NCBI RefSeq assembly: GCF_000962805.1
Contig: NZ_JZTW01000009.1
Span: 99,865-163,864 of the forward strand
Origin: Pseudarthrobacter chlorophenolicus
Lineage (GTDB): Bacteria; Actinomycetota; Actinomycetes; Actinomycetales; Micrococcaceae
Direction: 5' to 3'
Length of the DNA: 64,000 nucleotides
Shown one piece after another: positions 34,930 through 43,056 of the stretch (position 1 is the first letter of the stretch; each line of letters opens with the position of its first letter). The notes under the pieces were generated by a model. It was given only the letters and a program-made list of their open reading frames with translations, did not search any database and was not told where the DNA came from. The position numbers were made by a program, and so were the translations under genes.

Positions 34930-37443
34930 ATGGGTCGGATCGACCGGATCGCAGAACCGTGGGGTACCAGGACTCCGTATGGGAGCGGCGGAACATGGCC
35001 GGTGCGCGTGGACACCCATCTGGCCGAAGGAGTGGACGCGGAATCGGTGGACCGGTGGGTCCAGACCGCCTCAATCCTTCACTCCAACGGTGATGCCATG
35101 GACATTGCCGTCAAGGACAACAGGATTGTCGGCGTGCGGGGCCGGGCGGAGGACCGGGTAAACCACGGCCGGCTGGGCCCTAAGGACCTGTACGGCTGGC
35201 AGGCGAACGCATCAAAAGACAGGCTGACCCGGCCGCTAATCCGGGAAGGCGGAAAGCTCGTGGAGACGAACTGGGACACCGCGATGGACCGGGTGGTGTC
35301 CCGCTCCAAGGCCCTGCTGGCAGAGCAGGGGCCCAGTGCGCTGGGTTTCTACACCACGGGCCAGCTGTTCGCCGAGGAGTATTACACGCTGGGCACCATT
35401 GCGCACGGCGGGATCGGTACCAACCATGTGGACGGCAACACCAGGCTCTGCACGGCCACCGCAGCGGAGGCCCTGAAGGAGTCCTTCGGCTGCGACGGCC
35501 AGCCCGGTTCCTACACGGACGTGGACCATGCGGACGTCATCGCACTCTACGGGCACAACGTCGCCGAAACACAGACCGTCCTCTGGACCCGGATGCTGGA
35601 CCGGCTGGCCGGCCCCAATCCGCCCGCGATCATCTGCGTGGACCCACGGATGACTGAGGTTGCCCGCGCCGCCACCGTGCACCTCGCGCCCCGGCCAGGC
35701 ACCAACGTGGCACTGATGAACGCCATCCTCCATGACATCATCGCCAACGGCTGGGTGGACCAGGACTACATCCAGGCACACACGGTGGGTTACCAGGAGC
35801 TGGAGAAGGAGGTGGCGAAGTACGCGCCTGCCCTGGTAGCGGAGATCACCGGGGTGCCTGCCGAAAAGATCGAGGAAGCGGCGCGGATCCTTGGCCATGC
35901 GGAGCGGCTCCTGTCCACGGTGCTGCAGGGCTTCTATCAGTCCAACCAGGGCACCGCCGCCGCCGTCCAGGTGAACAACATCAATATTATCCGCGGCATG
36001 CTGGGCAGGCCGGGTTGCGGGATCCTGCAGATGAACGGCCAACCGACGGCTGAGAACACCCGCGAATGCGGGGCCGACGGCGACCTCGCCGCCTTCCGGA
36101 ACTGGTCCAACGACGCCCACATCAAGGACCTGGCCCGGGTCTGGAACGTGGACCCCATGTCCATCCCGCACTATTCGCCGCCCACCCACCTGATGCAGAT
36201 GATGCGCTACGCCGAGGACGGGTCCATCCGGATGCTCTGGGTCAGCGGCACCAACCCGGCGGTCTCGCTGCCGGAGCTGCCCCGCATCCGGTCCATCCTG
36301 GAGCAGGAGCGGCTGTTCCTGGTGGTGCAGGACATCTTCCTGACCGAGACGGCCCAGCTGGCCGACGTGGTTCTCCCTGCCGCTACGTGGGGTGAAAAGA
36401 CCGGGACGCTCACGAATGTGGACCGAACGGTGCACCTGTCCGAGAAGGCGGTGGACCCGCCGGGGGAGGCCCGCCCGGATCTGGATATCTTCATCGACTA
36501 TGCCCACCGGATGGGGCTGAAGGACAAGGACGGCCAGCCACTGATCAAGTGGGACAGTCCGGAGTCGGCGTTCGAGGCGTGGAAGGAGTGCACCCGCGGG
36601 CGTCCATGCGACTACACCGGCATCACCTACGCCAAACTGCGGGGCGGCTCCGGCATCCAATGGCCGTGCAATGAGGAGAATCCGAACGGGACCGAACGCA
36701 TTTACGCTGACGGGAAGTTCTGGGCTCACCCGGAGTACTGCGAGACCTACGGCCGCGATCTCATCACCGGCGCCCCCGTGGACCCCACGGAGTACAAGGC
36801 CCTGAATCCGGAGGGCCGCGCCATCATCAAAGCCGCCGAATATGTGCCGCCGCACGAGCTTCCCAGCCAGGAGTTCCCGCTGCAGTTGATCACGGGCCGG
36901 ACCCTCTTCCACTTCCACACCCGGACCAAGACGGCGCGGGCTCCGGAACTGCAGGCAGCGGCACCGGACGTCTGGGTTGAGTTGTCCGCGCACGACGCCG
37001 GCACGTACGGAATTGCCGAAGGGGACCTTGCAGAGGTGGCCACCCCTCGCGGGTCAGTGCAGGCGAAAGTGCGGATCGGCGGGATCCGGGATGGCGTGGT
37101 GTTCCTGCCGTTCCACTACGGCTATTGGGACACTTCCGGCGGACACCAGCCCGACGGCGCAGGCCGCGCGGCCAACGAACTGACCATCACGGATTGGGAT
37201 GCCGCCTCCAAACAGCCCATCTTCAAGACGGCGGCTGCCAGGATCTCCAGGGTGGCAGCCGCGGACGGGCCGGCTCCGGCGCCCACCAACACCGCGTCCG
37301 CTCCCTCTGGCGATTTTCCGGCAGGACTCCTGACCAGGGGCCTGCCGTCCGCACTGGTTGACGAGGAAGTCGTCCCGAACGGCACCGGCCCGGCGGGCGG
37401 CCGCGGCGGCAGCGGCACCGACGACAGGGAGGCATCGCTGTGA
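34930..37443 (+). CDS. Molybdopterin oxidoreductase lacking the N-terminal 4Fe-4S cysteines
   Basis: The 837-residue DMSO-reductase-family protein has a nitrate-reductase/formate-dehydrogenase-like catalytic chain with a C-terminal molydop-binding domain (~640-790). A putative Mo-ligand Cys174 lies in GNTRLCTATA, and cofactor-binding runs include HADVIALYGHNVAETQ, GTNPAVSLPELPR and LPAATWGEKTGTLTNVDRTVH. The place where the CxxC-x-x-x-C cluster motif belongs reads TASILHSNGDAMDI (Ser48, His51, Asp55), and RGRLCPKG reads HGRLGPKD, so no Fe-S cluster can form. There is no Tat signal. GGGAGA precedes the ATG. Cotranscribed with the next gene (GTGA overlap). The substrate is unknown. Confidence 0.88.
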   Translation: MGRIDRIAEPWGTRTPYGSGGTWPVRVDTHLAEGVDAESVDRWVQTASILHSNGDAMDIAVKDNRIVGVRGRAEDRVNHGRLGPKDLYGWQANASKDRLTRPLIREGGKLVETNWDTAMDRVVSRSKALLAEQGPSALGFYTTGQLFAEEYYTLGTIAHGGIGTNHVDGNTRLCTATAAEALKESFGCDGQPGSYTDVDHADVIALYGHNVAETQTVLWTRMLDRLAGPNPPAIICVDPRMTEVARAATVHLAPRPGTNVALMNAILHDIIANGWVDQDYIQAHTVGYQELEKEVAKYAPALVAEITGVPAEKIEEAARILGHAERLLSTVLQGFYQSNQGTAAAVQVNNINIIRGMLGRPGCGILQMNGQPTAENTRECGADGDLAAFRNWSNDAHIKDLARVWNVDPMSIPHYSPPTHLMQMMRYAEDGSIRMLWVSGTNPAVSLPELPRIRSILEQERLFLVVQDIFLTETAQLADVVLPAATWGEKTGTLTNVDRTVHLSEKAVDPPGEARPDLDIFIDYAHRMGLKDKDGQPLIKWDSPESAFEAWKECTRGRPCDYTGITYAKLRGGSGIQWPCNEENPNGTERIYADGKFWAHPEYCETYGRDLITGAPVDPTEYKALNPEGRAIIKAAEYVPPHELPSQEFPLQLITGRTLFHFHTRTKTARAPELQAAAPDVWVELSAHDAGTYGIAEGDLAEVATPRGSVQAKVRIGGIRDGVVFLPFHYGYWDTSGGHQPDGAGRAANELTITDWDAASKQPIFKTAAARISRVAAADGPAPAPTNTASAPSGDFPAGLLTRGLPSALVDEEVVPNGTGPAGGRGGSGTDDREASL

Positions 37444-37922
37444 AGACCGGACTGGTACTGGAACAGCTGCATCGGGACGAGAACGATCTCGCCCAGCACC
37501 TTCTCCGCATCTCGGAGCGGCACAAAGTGGACCACGAGATTTACCACCTGGCCCGTGACCTGGCGAAATGGTCCCGGCAGCACGTCCGGGAGATCGCCGC
37601 CATCGCGGGCCGCTACGGCCAGGAACTGGATCCCGAACCCAAGGGTGAAAACACACTTCTCGAGAAAATCCGCGAGAAGGGCAGCGAACTGGCGGGCCGT
37701 GACGCCGAGGCCGGCCTGCTGCTCCTGCGCGACCTCCGGGAGGCCTACATCAAGGCTTGCGGCGTTTCCGCGGACTGGGAACTCGTGGCCCAGGCAGCCC
37801 AGGGCATTAAGCACACCGACCTGCTGGAGGTGGCGGAGCGCTGCCACGCCCAGAACCTCCGGCAGATGAAGTGGGCCAACGGAAAACTCAAGGAATCTGC
37901 CACCCAGATCCTTGTCAGCTGA
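37440..37922 (+). CDS. Hypothetical helical protein coupled to the molybdoenzyme
   Basis: The 160-residue all-helical soluble protein has many His/Glu pairs (QLHRDENDLAQHLLRISERHKVDHEIYHLARD, split here for description) followed by QHVREIAAIAGRYG and RDAEAGLLLLRDLREAYIKA. The arrangement suggests a four-helix, possibly ferritin-like or metal-binding bundle. The GTG overlaps the molybdoenzyme stop by 4 nt, so it probably works with or matures that enzyme. I do not recognise a named family. Confidence 0.75.
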   Translation: MKTGLVLEQLHRDENDLAQHLLRISERHKVDHEIYHLARDLAKWSRQHVREIAAIAGRYGQELDPEPKGENTLLEKIREKGSELAGRDAEAGLLLLRDLREAYIKACGVSADWELVAQAAQGIKHTDLLEVAERCHAQNLRQMKWANGKLKESATQILVS

Positions 37923-37949
37923 GCGCGCGGCGAGGGTAGGTTGGGGTCC

Positions 37950-38330
37950 ATGCGAATCAAAATGTGCAGCATCCACGTTAAAGACCCGGCCCTCGCGCAT
38001 GATTTCTACACCAAGACGCTGGGCTTCGACACCCTTATGGCCATGCCGGAGTACAACTTGTACATCATCAAGGACCCGGGGGCCCCGGACAACTCAGCGG
38101 GACTCCTCCTGGAGCCCAGCGACAACCCCATCGGGGCGGACTACATGAACGCGGTCCATGAGGCAGGGCTTCCGGCCATCGTCTTCGGCGTCCCGGACGT
38201 CCAGGCCGAATACGACCGTCTGGTGGCCGCGGGCGTCAGCTTCAAGAGCCCGCCGGCCGAGGACCCGTCCGGCATCAGTGCCGTCTTCGACGACGGCTGC
38301 GGGAACTACATCCAGCTGCACCAGGACTGA
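37950..38330 (+). CDS. VOC family (glyoxalase/bleomycin-resistance fold) protein
   Basis: This 126-residue single VOC module has IHVKDPALAHDFYTKTLGF, LLLEPSDNP, VFGVPDVQAEYDRLVAAGVSF and the C-terminal GISAVFDDGCGNYIQLHQ with the conserved metal-ligand Glu position replaced by Gln. Such proteins bind small substrates or metals; the reaction is unknown. An in-frame TTG lies at 37941, but the ATG at 37950 is preferred. Its 3' end faces a DUF5997 gene across a long hairpin. Confidence 0.85.
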   Translation: MRIKMCSIHVKDPALAHDFYTKTLGFDTLMAMPEYNLYIIKDPGAPDNSAGLLLEPSDNPIGADYMNAVHEAGLPAIVFGVPDVQAEYDRLVAAGVSFKSPPAEDPSGISAVFDDGCGNYIQLHQD

Positions 38331-38360
38331 GCCGCCCGAACACGGAGCGCGCAGAAACAA

Positions 38361-38417
38361 CAGAAGCCTGTCCGCAGATCCGGGTCTTCAAGGTTCGGAT
38401 CTGAGGACAAGCTTCTG
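38361..38417. terminator. Long bidirectional hairpin between convergent genes
   Basis: Two 22-nt arms (38361-38382 and 38396-38417, two mismatches) enclose a 13-nt loop between the VOC and DUF5997 genes. The length and near-perfect symmetry suit a two-way terminator, although U runs are short. Confidence 0.7.
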
Positions 38418-38437
38418 ATTAGCTTGGAGCGTTCACG

Positions 38438-38836
38438 TCAGTTGGCGCGGGCCCGCTTGGCTTCCTTCTTGGCGGCCTCGTCTTTTACCCGCTGCGCCTC
38501 GGCGCGGACGGCTGCGTGCGTGGAGCGTTCGGTGACCAGCCACTGCGGCGGGGCCTGCAGCAGCGCGGTGATCTCCGCCGTCGTCAGCGCGTCCTCGACG
38601 CCGCCGCGGGCCAGGCCGCTGATGGAGACGTTCAGCTTCTGCGCCACCACCGGACGGGGGTGCGGGCCGTTGCGGCGCAGCTCGGCGAGCCACTCCGGCG
38701 GGTTCGCCTGGAGTTCGGCGAATTCCTCGCGCGTGATGGTCGAATCCTGGAACTCCTGCGGTGTTGCGGGCAGGTAGATGCCAAGTTTCTTGGCAACGGT
38801 GGCCGGCTTCATGGACTGGGAGTTTGCAGAGGTCAT
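38438..38836 (-). CDS. DUF5997 family protein
   Basis: This 132-residue small basic actinobacterial protein has two similar halves, KPATVAKKLGIYLPATPQEFQ...LQANPPEWLAELRRNG and VVAQKLNVSISGLAR...LLQAPPQWLVTER, which look like an internal duplication of a helix-turn-helix-like unit. A Lys/Ala-rich tail (KDEAAKKEAKRARAN) could contact nucleic acid. It is divergent from, and 37 bp away from, a LysR-substrate-domain gene; the two are probably functionally linked. The role is unknown. Confidence 0.8.
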   Translation of the reverse strand: MTSANSQSMKPATVAKKLGIYLPATPQEFQDSTITREEFAELQANPPEWLAELRRNGPHPRPVVAQKLNVSISGLARGGVEDALTTAEITALLQAPPQWLVTERSTHAAVRAEAQRVKDEAAKKEAKRARAN

Positions 38837-38873
38837 GCTTCAAGGGTATCCGGGCGGCGGGTACTGTGAAGAC

Positions 38874-39632
38874 GTGCCCTCCACAACCTCCTCCCCAGAC
38901 GACGCCGTTTCCGCCGGCGACATTCCCGCCGACGCGCCGCGCGAGCTGCGCATCGCGTATGTTCCGGGCGTGACGCCGGGCAAATGGATCCGCCGCTGGG
39001 AAGAGCGCATGCCGCACATTCCCCTTCACGCGCAGATGCACGACGGCGGCACAGCGGCTGAGGCGGTCCGTGGCGGTTCGGCGGACATGGCCTTCGTCAG
39101 GCTCCCGATCGGCCGCGAAGGCTTGAGCGTGATTCCCCTGTACGAGGAGCAGGCCGTGGTGGTGGCTCCCAAGGGCCACGAAATTTCGGTGTTCGAGGAC
39201 GTGGCGCTGGCGGACCTGGATCAGGAATCCTTCCTGGACGTGGCGGCCCTGGGCGGCCCCGAGCCGGCCCTGCAGGTGGTGGCTTCCGGCGCCGGTCTGA
39301 TTGTCCTGCCCATGTCAGTGGCCCGTCATTTCAACGTCAAGGACACTGTGGCCCGCCGCGCCACCGATGCGCCCGGCACCGAGATCGCCCTGGTCTGGGC
39401 CACGGACAGCACCGATGAGGTCCTGGAAGAGTTCATCGGCATCGTCCGCGGCCGGACGGCACAGAGTTCACGGCAGCCCTCCGCGCAGCCGGTCAAGGAA
39501 AAGAAGGCCCCGAAACCCGACCGGCGTGGCGGTTCCGGCGCCAAGAAGGCAGCGCCCAAGGTGGCACAGAGGTATGCCCCCAACCCGGACAAGGGCAGGG
39601 GCAAGGGCTCCCGTAAGAAGGGCAAGCGCTAG
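38874..39632 (+). CDS. LysR-type substrate-binding domain protein without a DNA-binding domain
   Basis: The 252-residue protein begins, after a short acidic leader, directly in a LysR effector-binding fold (ELRIAYVPGVTPGKWIRRWEERMP, GSADMAFVRLPIGREGLSVIPLYEEQAVVV). There is no winged helix. The C-terminal ~60 residues are very basic (KEKKAPKPDRRGGSGAKK, then KGSRKKGKR) and may replace DNA contact. The GTG at 38874 is chosen because the upstream frame runs into the divergent DUF5997 gene. The pairing suggests a two-gene regulator. Confidence 0.75.
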   Translation: MPSTTSSPDDAVSAGDIPADAPRELRIAYVPGVTPGKWIRRWEERMPHIPLHAQMHDGGTAAEAVRGGSADMAFVRLPIGREGLSVIPLYEEQAVVVAPKGHEISVFEDVALADLDQESFLDVAALGGPEPALQVVASGAGLIVLPMSVARHFNVKDTVARRATDAPGTEIALVWATDSTDEVLEEFIGIVRGRTAQSSRQPSAQPVKEKKAPKPDRRGGSGAKKAAPKVAQRYAPNPDKGRGKGSRKKGKR

Positions 39633-39657
39633 GCGCACCTCCGTTACGGCCTGTGGG

Positions 39658-39768
39658 TCAGTACCGGTTCCTCGGCGGGACCTGGCCGGCGCCCGTTTGC
39701 CGGGCTTTCCTGGCCCGCAGGATGCGGCCGATGATGGCGGGCAAAAAGGCGAAGAGCAACTTCTTCAT
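39658..39768 (-). CDS. 36-residue basic amphipathic peptide
   Basis: A short gene: hydrophobic N-terminus MKKLLFAFLPAIIGRILR followed by a basic tail (ARKARQTGAGQVPPRNRY). AAGGA lies 7 nt before the ATG at 39768. It precedes no overlapping gene and lies 90 bp downstream of the DUF3618 gene on the same strand, so it may be the last member of that envelope/stress unit. It could insert in the membrane as a small effector or subunit; function unknown. Confidence 0.55.
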   Translation of the reverse strand: MKKLLFAFLPAIIGRILRARKARQTGAGQVPPRNRY

Positions 39769-39858
39769 GGCAGATCCTTTGCTGTGGCGGATGGAGTCGC
39801 CGGGGCCGCCCTTCCGAAATGGAACGACGGCCCCTGCTGCCGACGATTTGGCGCCTGG

Positions 39859-40533
39859 CTAGGTGTTTTGGATGGTGTCTTTGGCGTTGGTGGCGTGGTC
39901 TTTGACGTCGGTGGCGGCGTGTTGGCTGTCGGTTTTGACGTGTTCGATGCCGTCGGTGGCGGTGGTTTTGACGTTGTCCATGGCGTGTTGGGCTGGTTCT
40001 TTGAGGTCCTGGACCATGTCTTTGGCGGCGTCGGTGAGTTCGGTGGTGAGGGGTTCGGCGGCGGTTTTGAGCTGGTCGGCTGCCTGGCGTTCCTTCTCGC
40101 TGGCGGGGATCAGGGAGGAGATCAGCATTCCTGCGCCGAAGGCGATGAGGCCGGCGGCGAGGGGGTTGCCCTGGGTTTTGGCTTTGACCCGGACCGGTGT
40201 GGCGGCGACGGTGTGGCCGGCGTCGGAGAGGGTGGAGGCGACGTTGTCTTTGGCGTCGTGGAGGGTGTCGCCGGTGCTGTGGAGTGCGTTGGTGGTGTGT
40301 CCGGCACTGCTTTGTGCACCGTGGTGCAACGTGTCCTGGATTCGGGTGGTGGTGTGGTCTGCTGCTCCCATGATTTTCTCCTTGACGCCGGTGGCGGCGT
40401 CTTTGAGTTTGTCGGTTTGGCGGTGGACGATGTTGGACGGTGTGACTTTGTCCGCGACGGCGTCGACGTTGGTGCCCAGGCGTGCCCGGGTGGCTTCGAT
40501 GTCGGCGCGGATTGCGTCGGGGTTTTCGCTCAT
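39859..40533 (-). CDS. DUF3618 protein with 11-residue LEA-like repeats
   Basis: The 224-residue protein starts with the DUF3618 signature (ADIEATRARLGTNVDAVADKVTPSNI). It has a short hydrophobic GNPLAAGLIAFGAGMLISSLIP segment (ElaB/YqjD-like glycine-zipper anchor) and ends in 11-residue units: DLKEPAQHAMD, NVKTTATDGIE, HVKTDSQHAAT, DVKDHATNAKD. Lys is AAA 14 times and AAG twice, against strong AAG preference in most neighbours. The start overlaps the holin-X stop by 4 nt. A role in membrane or desiccation stress is inferred. Confidence 0.85.
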   Translation of the reverse strand: MSENPDAIRADIEATRARLGTNVDAVADKVTPSNIVHRQTDKLKDAATGVKEKIMGAADHTTTRIQDTLHHGAQSSAGHTTNALHSTGDTLHDAKDNVASTLSDAGHTVAATPVRVKAKTQGNPLAAGLIAFGAGMLISSLIPASEKERQAADQLKTAAEPLTTELTDAAKDMVQDLKEPAQHAMDNVKTTATDGIEHVKTDSQHAATDVKDHATNAKDTIQNT

Positions 40534-40958
40534 CGGTTTACCTCGCCTGGTTTGAGGGTGGGGGGAATTTCGGAGAGTGTTTCGCCTGTTTGGGGCAGGC
40601 CCTTGATCTGTTTGAGTTCCTTGCGGCCGATGCTGGCCAGGATGGCGGCTGCGATGCCCCAGATCACGGCGACGATCACGGCGGCCCAGCCCAGGGGCAT
40701 GAGCGCGCCGAGGGCGAACATCAGGGCCAAGGACAGGAAAATCAGGACGAAGTGGCCTGCGACGCCGGCGCCGGCGAGCATGCCGCCGCCCTTGCCGGCA
40801 CGGGTGGCGGATTGTTTGAGTTCGGCTTTGGCGAGCTCGACTTCCTGGCGCATCAGGGTGGACAGGTCCCGGGTGACATCACCAAGAAGATCCCCCAGGG
40901 AGGCGTTGTCCGCCTTCTGGTGCGCCACATTCGGCGACTCAGGAATCTGGCTACTCAT
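40530..40958 (-). CDS. Phage holin family protein (actinobacterial Holin-X/DUF1469)
   Basis: The 142-residue protein has an N-terminal amphipathic region (LGDLLGDVTRDLSTLMRQEVELAKAELKQ), typical of the family, followed by two close membrane helices (about 62-87 and 89-108) and a polar tail. Despite the name these chromosomal proteins are not phage lysis holins; they are often next to DUF3618 genes, as here. Codon use shares the AAA/GAA/CAA bias of the DUF3618 gene in its first half. Confidence 0.85.
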   Translation of the reverse strand: MSSQIPESPNVAHQKADNASLGDLLGDVTRDLSTLMRQEVELAKAELKQSATRAGKGGGMLAGAGVAGHFVLIFLSLALMFALGALMPLGWAAVIVAVIWGIAAAILASIGRKELKQIKGLPQTGETLSEIPPTLKPGEVNR

Positions 40959-41965
40959 CAGAACCTGCCGGACTCGCCATCCGCGGACCGGTCGCGGGTG
41001 CGGGGGTCGTTTGCCATGGGATCATCCGCGAGCTCGCGGTCATAGACGGGGTCTTCGGCGATCCGGTTTCCGGACCAAGGCTCCTCAACCAACTGGGGGC
41101 TGTCCAGCCCACTTGCCGGCCGCGCAGGTTCCGGATATCCGCTGCCGGGAGCGCCGCCGTCGTACCCTGCCGTTGTGGTTGCCGGGCCGGGCAGCTGCAC
41201 CGGCGGAGGCGGGACGGTACCGCCGGCCGGGGGGTAGGACTCGCTGAATTGGTCGCCATAGCCGGTACCCGAATACTGGAGTCCGCCGGAGTGCCTGCCC
41301 GGGGTGCCGGACGTGCCGGTGCCGGAGGATGCCTCCGGGGCGCCGGCGGTGAGGCTGCGCGTCAACCTGCCCGCCAGAACGCCTGCGCCTGCCGCAAGCA
41401 GCAGGAACGTCCCTGGCTTGTTGCGGGCGAACCGCTGGACGTCTCCCAGCAGGTCGCCGGGTTCCCTACTCTCCAGCCAGGACGCCACGGAAGAGCTGCG
41501 CTCGGCCGCCTGCCGGATCAGGTCGCTCGCCACACCCTGCTCCGGGGCGGTGGCCATGCTGTGCAGCTGGTCGGAGATGTTGCGGATCCCCTGCGCGGCC
41601 TTCTGCTGCTGAACTCCTGCCTCGCTGGTCAGGCCGCTCTTCGCCTGGTCCATCAGGTCCTTGGCATTGGTCTTTGCCTCCGCTGCGACATTGGCGGCTT
41701 CCTCCTTCGCCGTATGCGCCACGTCCTGGGCTGCAGCCGTGGCGTGTCCTGCCACATCCGAGGCCTCCGATTTTGCTGCATCGGTTTTCGAACCACCTGA
41801 CGGCGTGCCCGCCTGGTAACCGCCTGGAACGTAGTCACCCGTCCCGGGTACAGACGTCTGCGGAGTTGTGGTGGCGGGGAAGGTGGTTGCTGTCCGCTCG
41901 CCGGGAATTCCTGTATTGGCCGTGGGAGCCGCGTTGGGGTCCTCGGGCCATTGGTTCTCTGTCAT
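40958..41965 (-). CDS. LEA-like 11-mer repeat protein with membrane segment
   Basis: This 335-residue protein has a disordered Thr/Pro/Gly N-terminus, then undecads (ATAAAQDVAHT, AKEEAANVAAE, AKTNAKDLMDQ, AKSGLTSEAGV) forming an amphipathic helix. A helical region follows (QLHSMATAPEQGVASDLIRQ), then an ARNKPGTFLLLAAGAGVLAGRL anchor (~200) and a long Gly/Pro-rich acidic tail. It overlaps the holin-X start by one base and begins the module. The frame extends upstream; the ATG at 41965 follows an AGAGA motif. Stress-protective membrane binding is inferred. Confidence 0.75.
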   Translation of the reverse strand: MTENQWPEDPNAAPTANTGIPGERTATTFPATTTPQTSVPGTGDYVPGGYQAGTPSGGSKTDAAKSEASDVAGHATAAAQDVAHTAKEEAANVAAEAKTNAKDLMDQAKSGLTSEAGVQQQKAAQGIRNISDQLHSMATAPEQGVASDLIRQAAERSSSVASWLESREPGDLLGDVQRFARNKPGTFLLLAAGAGVLAGRLTRSLTAGAPEASSGTGTSGTPGRHSGGLQYSGTGYGDQFSESYPPAGGTVPPPPVQLPGPATTTAGYDGGAPGSGYPEPARPASGLDSPQLVEEPWSGNRIAEDPVYDRELADDPMANDPRTRDRSADGESGRF

Positions 41966-42030
41966 CTTCCATCTCTCTTTCCAAGAAGGCCGGTTGTTGA
42001 TCAAGAACCAGCAATACTGGCCGTAAAATG

Positions 42031-42048
42031 ATAAGCATGATTACTAAT
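42031..42048 (+). promoter_or_regulatory. ATAAGCATGATTACTAAT element in the divergent stress-module gap
   Basis: The element resembles the one at 31147-31164 (16 of 18 bases). It lies between the LEA-like protein operon (minus strand) and the coiled-coil protein gene (plus strand) and could serve either. Confidence 0.5.
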
Positions 42049-42151
42049 GAAAGGTAAGTACCCTTCGTAAACGAGTTATAACCGAACCCGAAAAGTCAGC
42101 CGGACAGCGAGCGCCTGCCCGGTCACAACTCAAGTGGAAGTGGTGGGTAGC

Positions 42152-43036
42152 GTGGAAACAGCTCCATGGATTTGGATAATCATTGCCGTTGTTGTGGTGT
42201 TGCTGATTGTTGTCCTGCTGATGAGCGGGCAGCGCCGCAAGGCCGTCCAGCAAAAACGCGAGCAGGAACACCGCGAAAAGGCAGCAGAAATCCGCAGGGA
42301 AGCGGAAACCAAGGAAATCGATGCCCGTGAACGTGAGGCCAAGGCTGCCCGTGCGCGCGCTGACGCCGAGCAGGCGCAGGTCAACGCCGCACGCCTGCGC
42401 CAGGAGGCCGATGAGAAGGCCCGCGAGGCAGGTTCGCTCCGCAACGAAGTCGCAGATCACACGCGCAAGGCTGACGAAATAGATCCCGACGTCACCACCG
42501 ACGCCGGCCGGCGGGGTCGCAGGGCCGACGACGGCGCACAGCGTACGCACCAGGCTGACGTGGCCGGTGGCACAGCAGGCCATGCCCACGATGACCGCGT
42601 GCAGGGCGTCCATTCACATGCCACCCAGGATGACCGGGCCGTCGGTAGCCAGGCCGAAGCGGGCCGTGACGGTGCACGCGATGGCCGCGTGCCGAGCGAC
42701 CATGGCCGCACCACGCATGCGCAGGATGACCGGGCCTTCGGTGGCCAGGCTGACGACCGCCGCGGCAGTACAGGCGATGACAATGCGCACGATGACCGGG
42801 CGTATGGCGACCCGGTGTACGGCGACCATGCGGGGAGCGGTCGCGAGGCTGACGCGCGCGGGCCGGTGGCCGGGCGGGGCGCTCCCGGCGCCGACGCCGA
42901 GACCCTTGCTGATGAGCGGCGCCCCGGCGAGCAGGATCCGCGCCTGGACGGCCGGGACCGGCAGCCGGGCGGCGCCGTGGACTCCGACGGTGACCAGACA
43001 CGGCGTGCGGAGCGTAATCCACACGACGGAATCTAG
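42152..43036 (+). CDS. Membrane-anchored coiled-coil protein with acidic low-complexity tail
   Basis: In this ~294-residue protein a membrane helix (WIWIIIAVVVVLLIVVLLM) is followed by a strongly charged coiled coil (QKREQEHREKAAEIRREAET through RLRQEADEKAREAGSLRNEV). A His/Asp/Gly/Arg-rich tail follows in which AxxDDRAxG recurs three times (about residues 165, 197, 220), repeated also at the DNA level. GTG starts exist at 42134 and 42152; a GGTGGG motif favours 42152. It resembles unnamed Arthrobacter proteins next to DUF3618 modules; function unknown. Confidence 0.7.
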   Translation: METAPWIWIIIAVVVVLLIVVLLMSGQRRKAVQQKREQEHREKAAEIRREAETKEIDAREREAKAARARADAEQAQVNAARLRQEADEKAREAGSLRNEVADHTRKADEIDPDVTTDAGRRGRRADDGAQRTHQADVAGGTAGHAHDDRVQGVHSHATQDDRAVGSQAEAGRDGARDGRVPSDHGRTTHAQDDRAFGGQADDRRGSTGDDNAHDDRAYGDPVYGDHAGSGREADARGPVAGRGAPGADAETLADERRPGEQDPRLDGRDRQPGGAVDSDGDQTRRAERNPHDGI

Positions 43037-43056
43037 GCCGCGGGGGACCGCAGCGG

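Noticed and set aside
35236..36993. A 585-codon open frame antisense to the molybdopterin oxidoreductase
   Set aside because: High-GC codon structure opens this frame; the plus-strand gene has clear family motifs and a ribosome site, and the antisense translation is His/Arg-rich with no recognised domain.
40530..40958. Holin gene as evidence of a prophage
   Set aside because: Holin-X family members are ordinary chromosomal genes in actinobacteria, and no phage structural, integrase or lysin genes are nearby.
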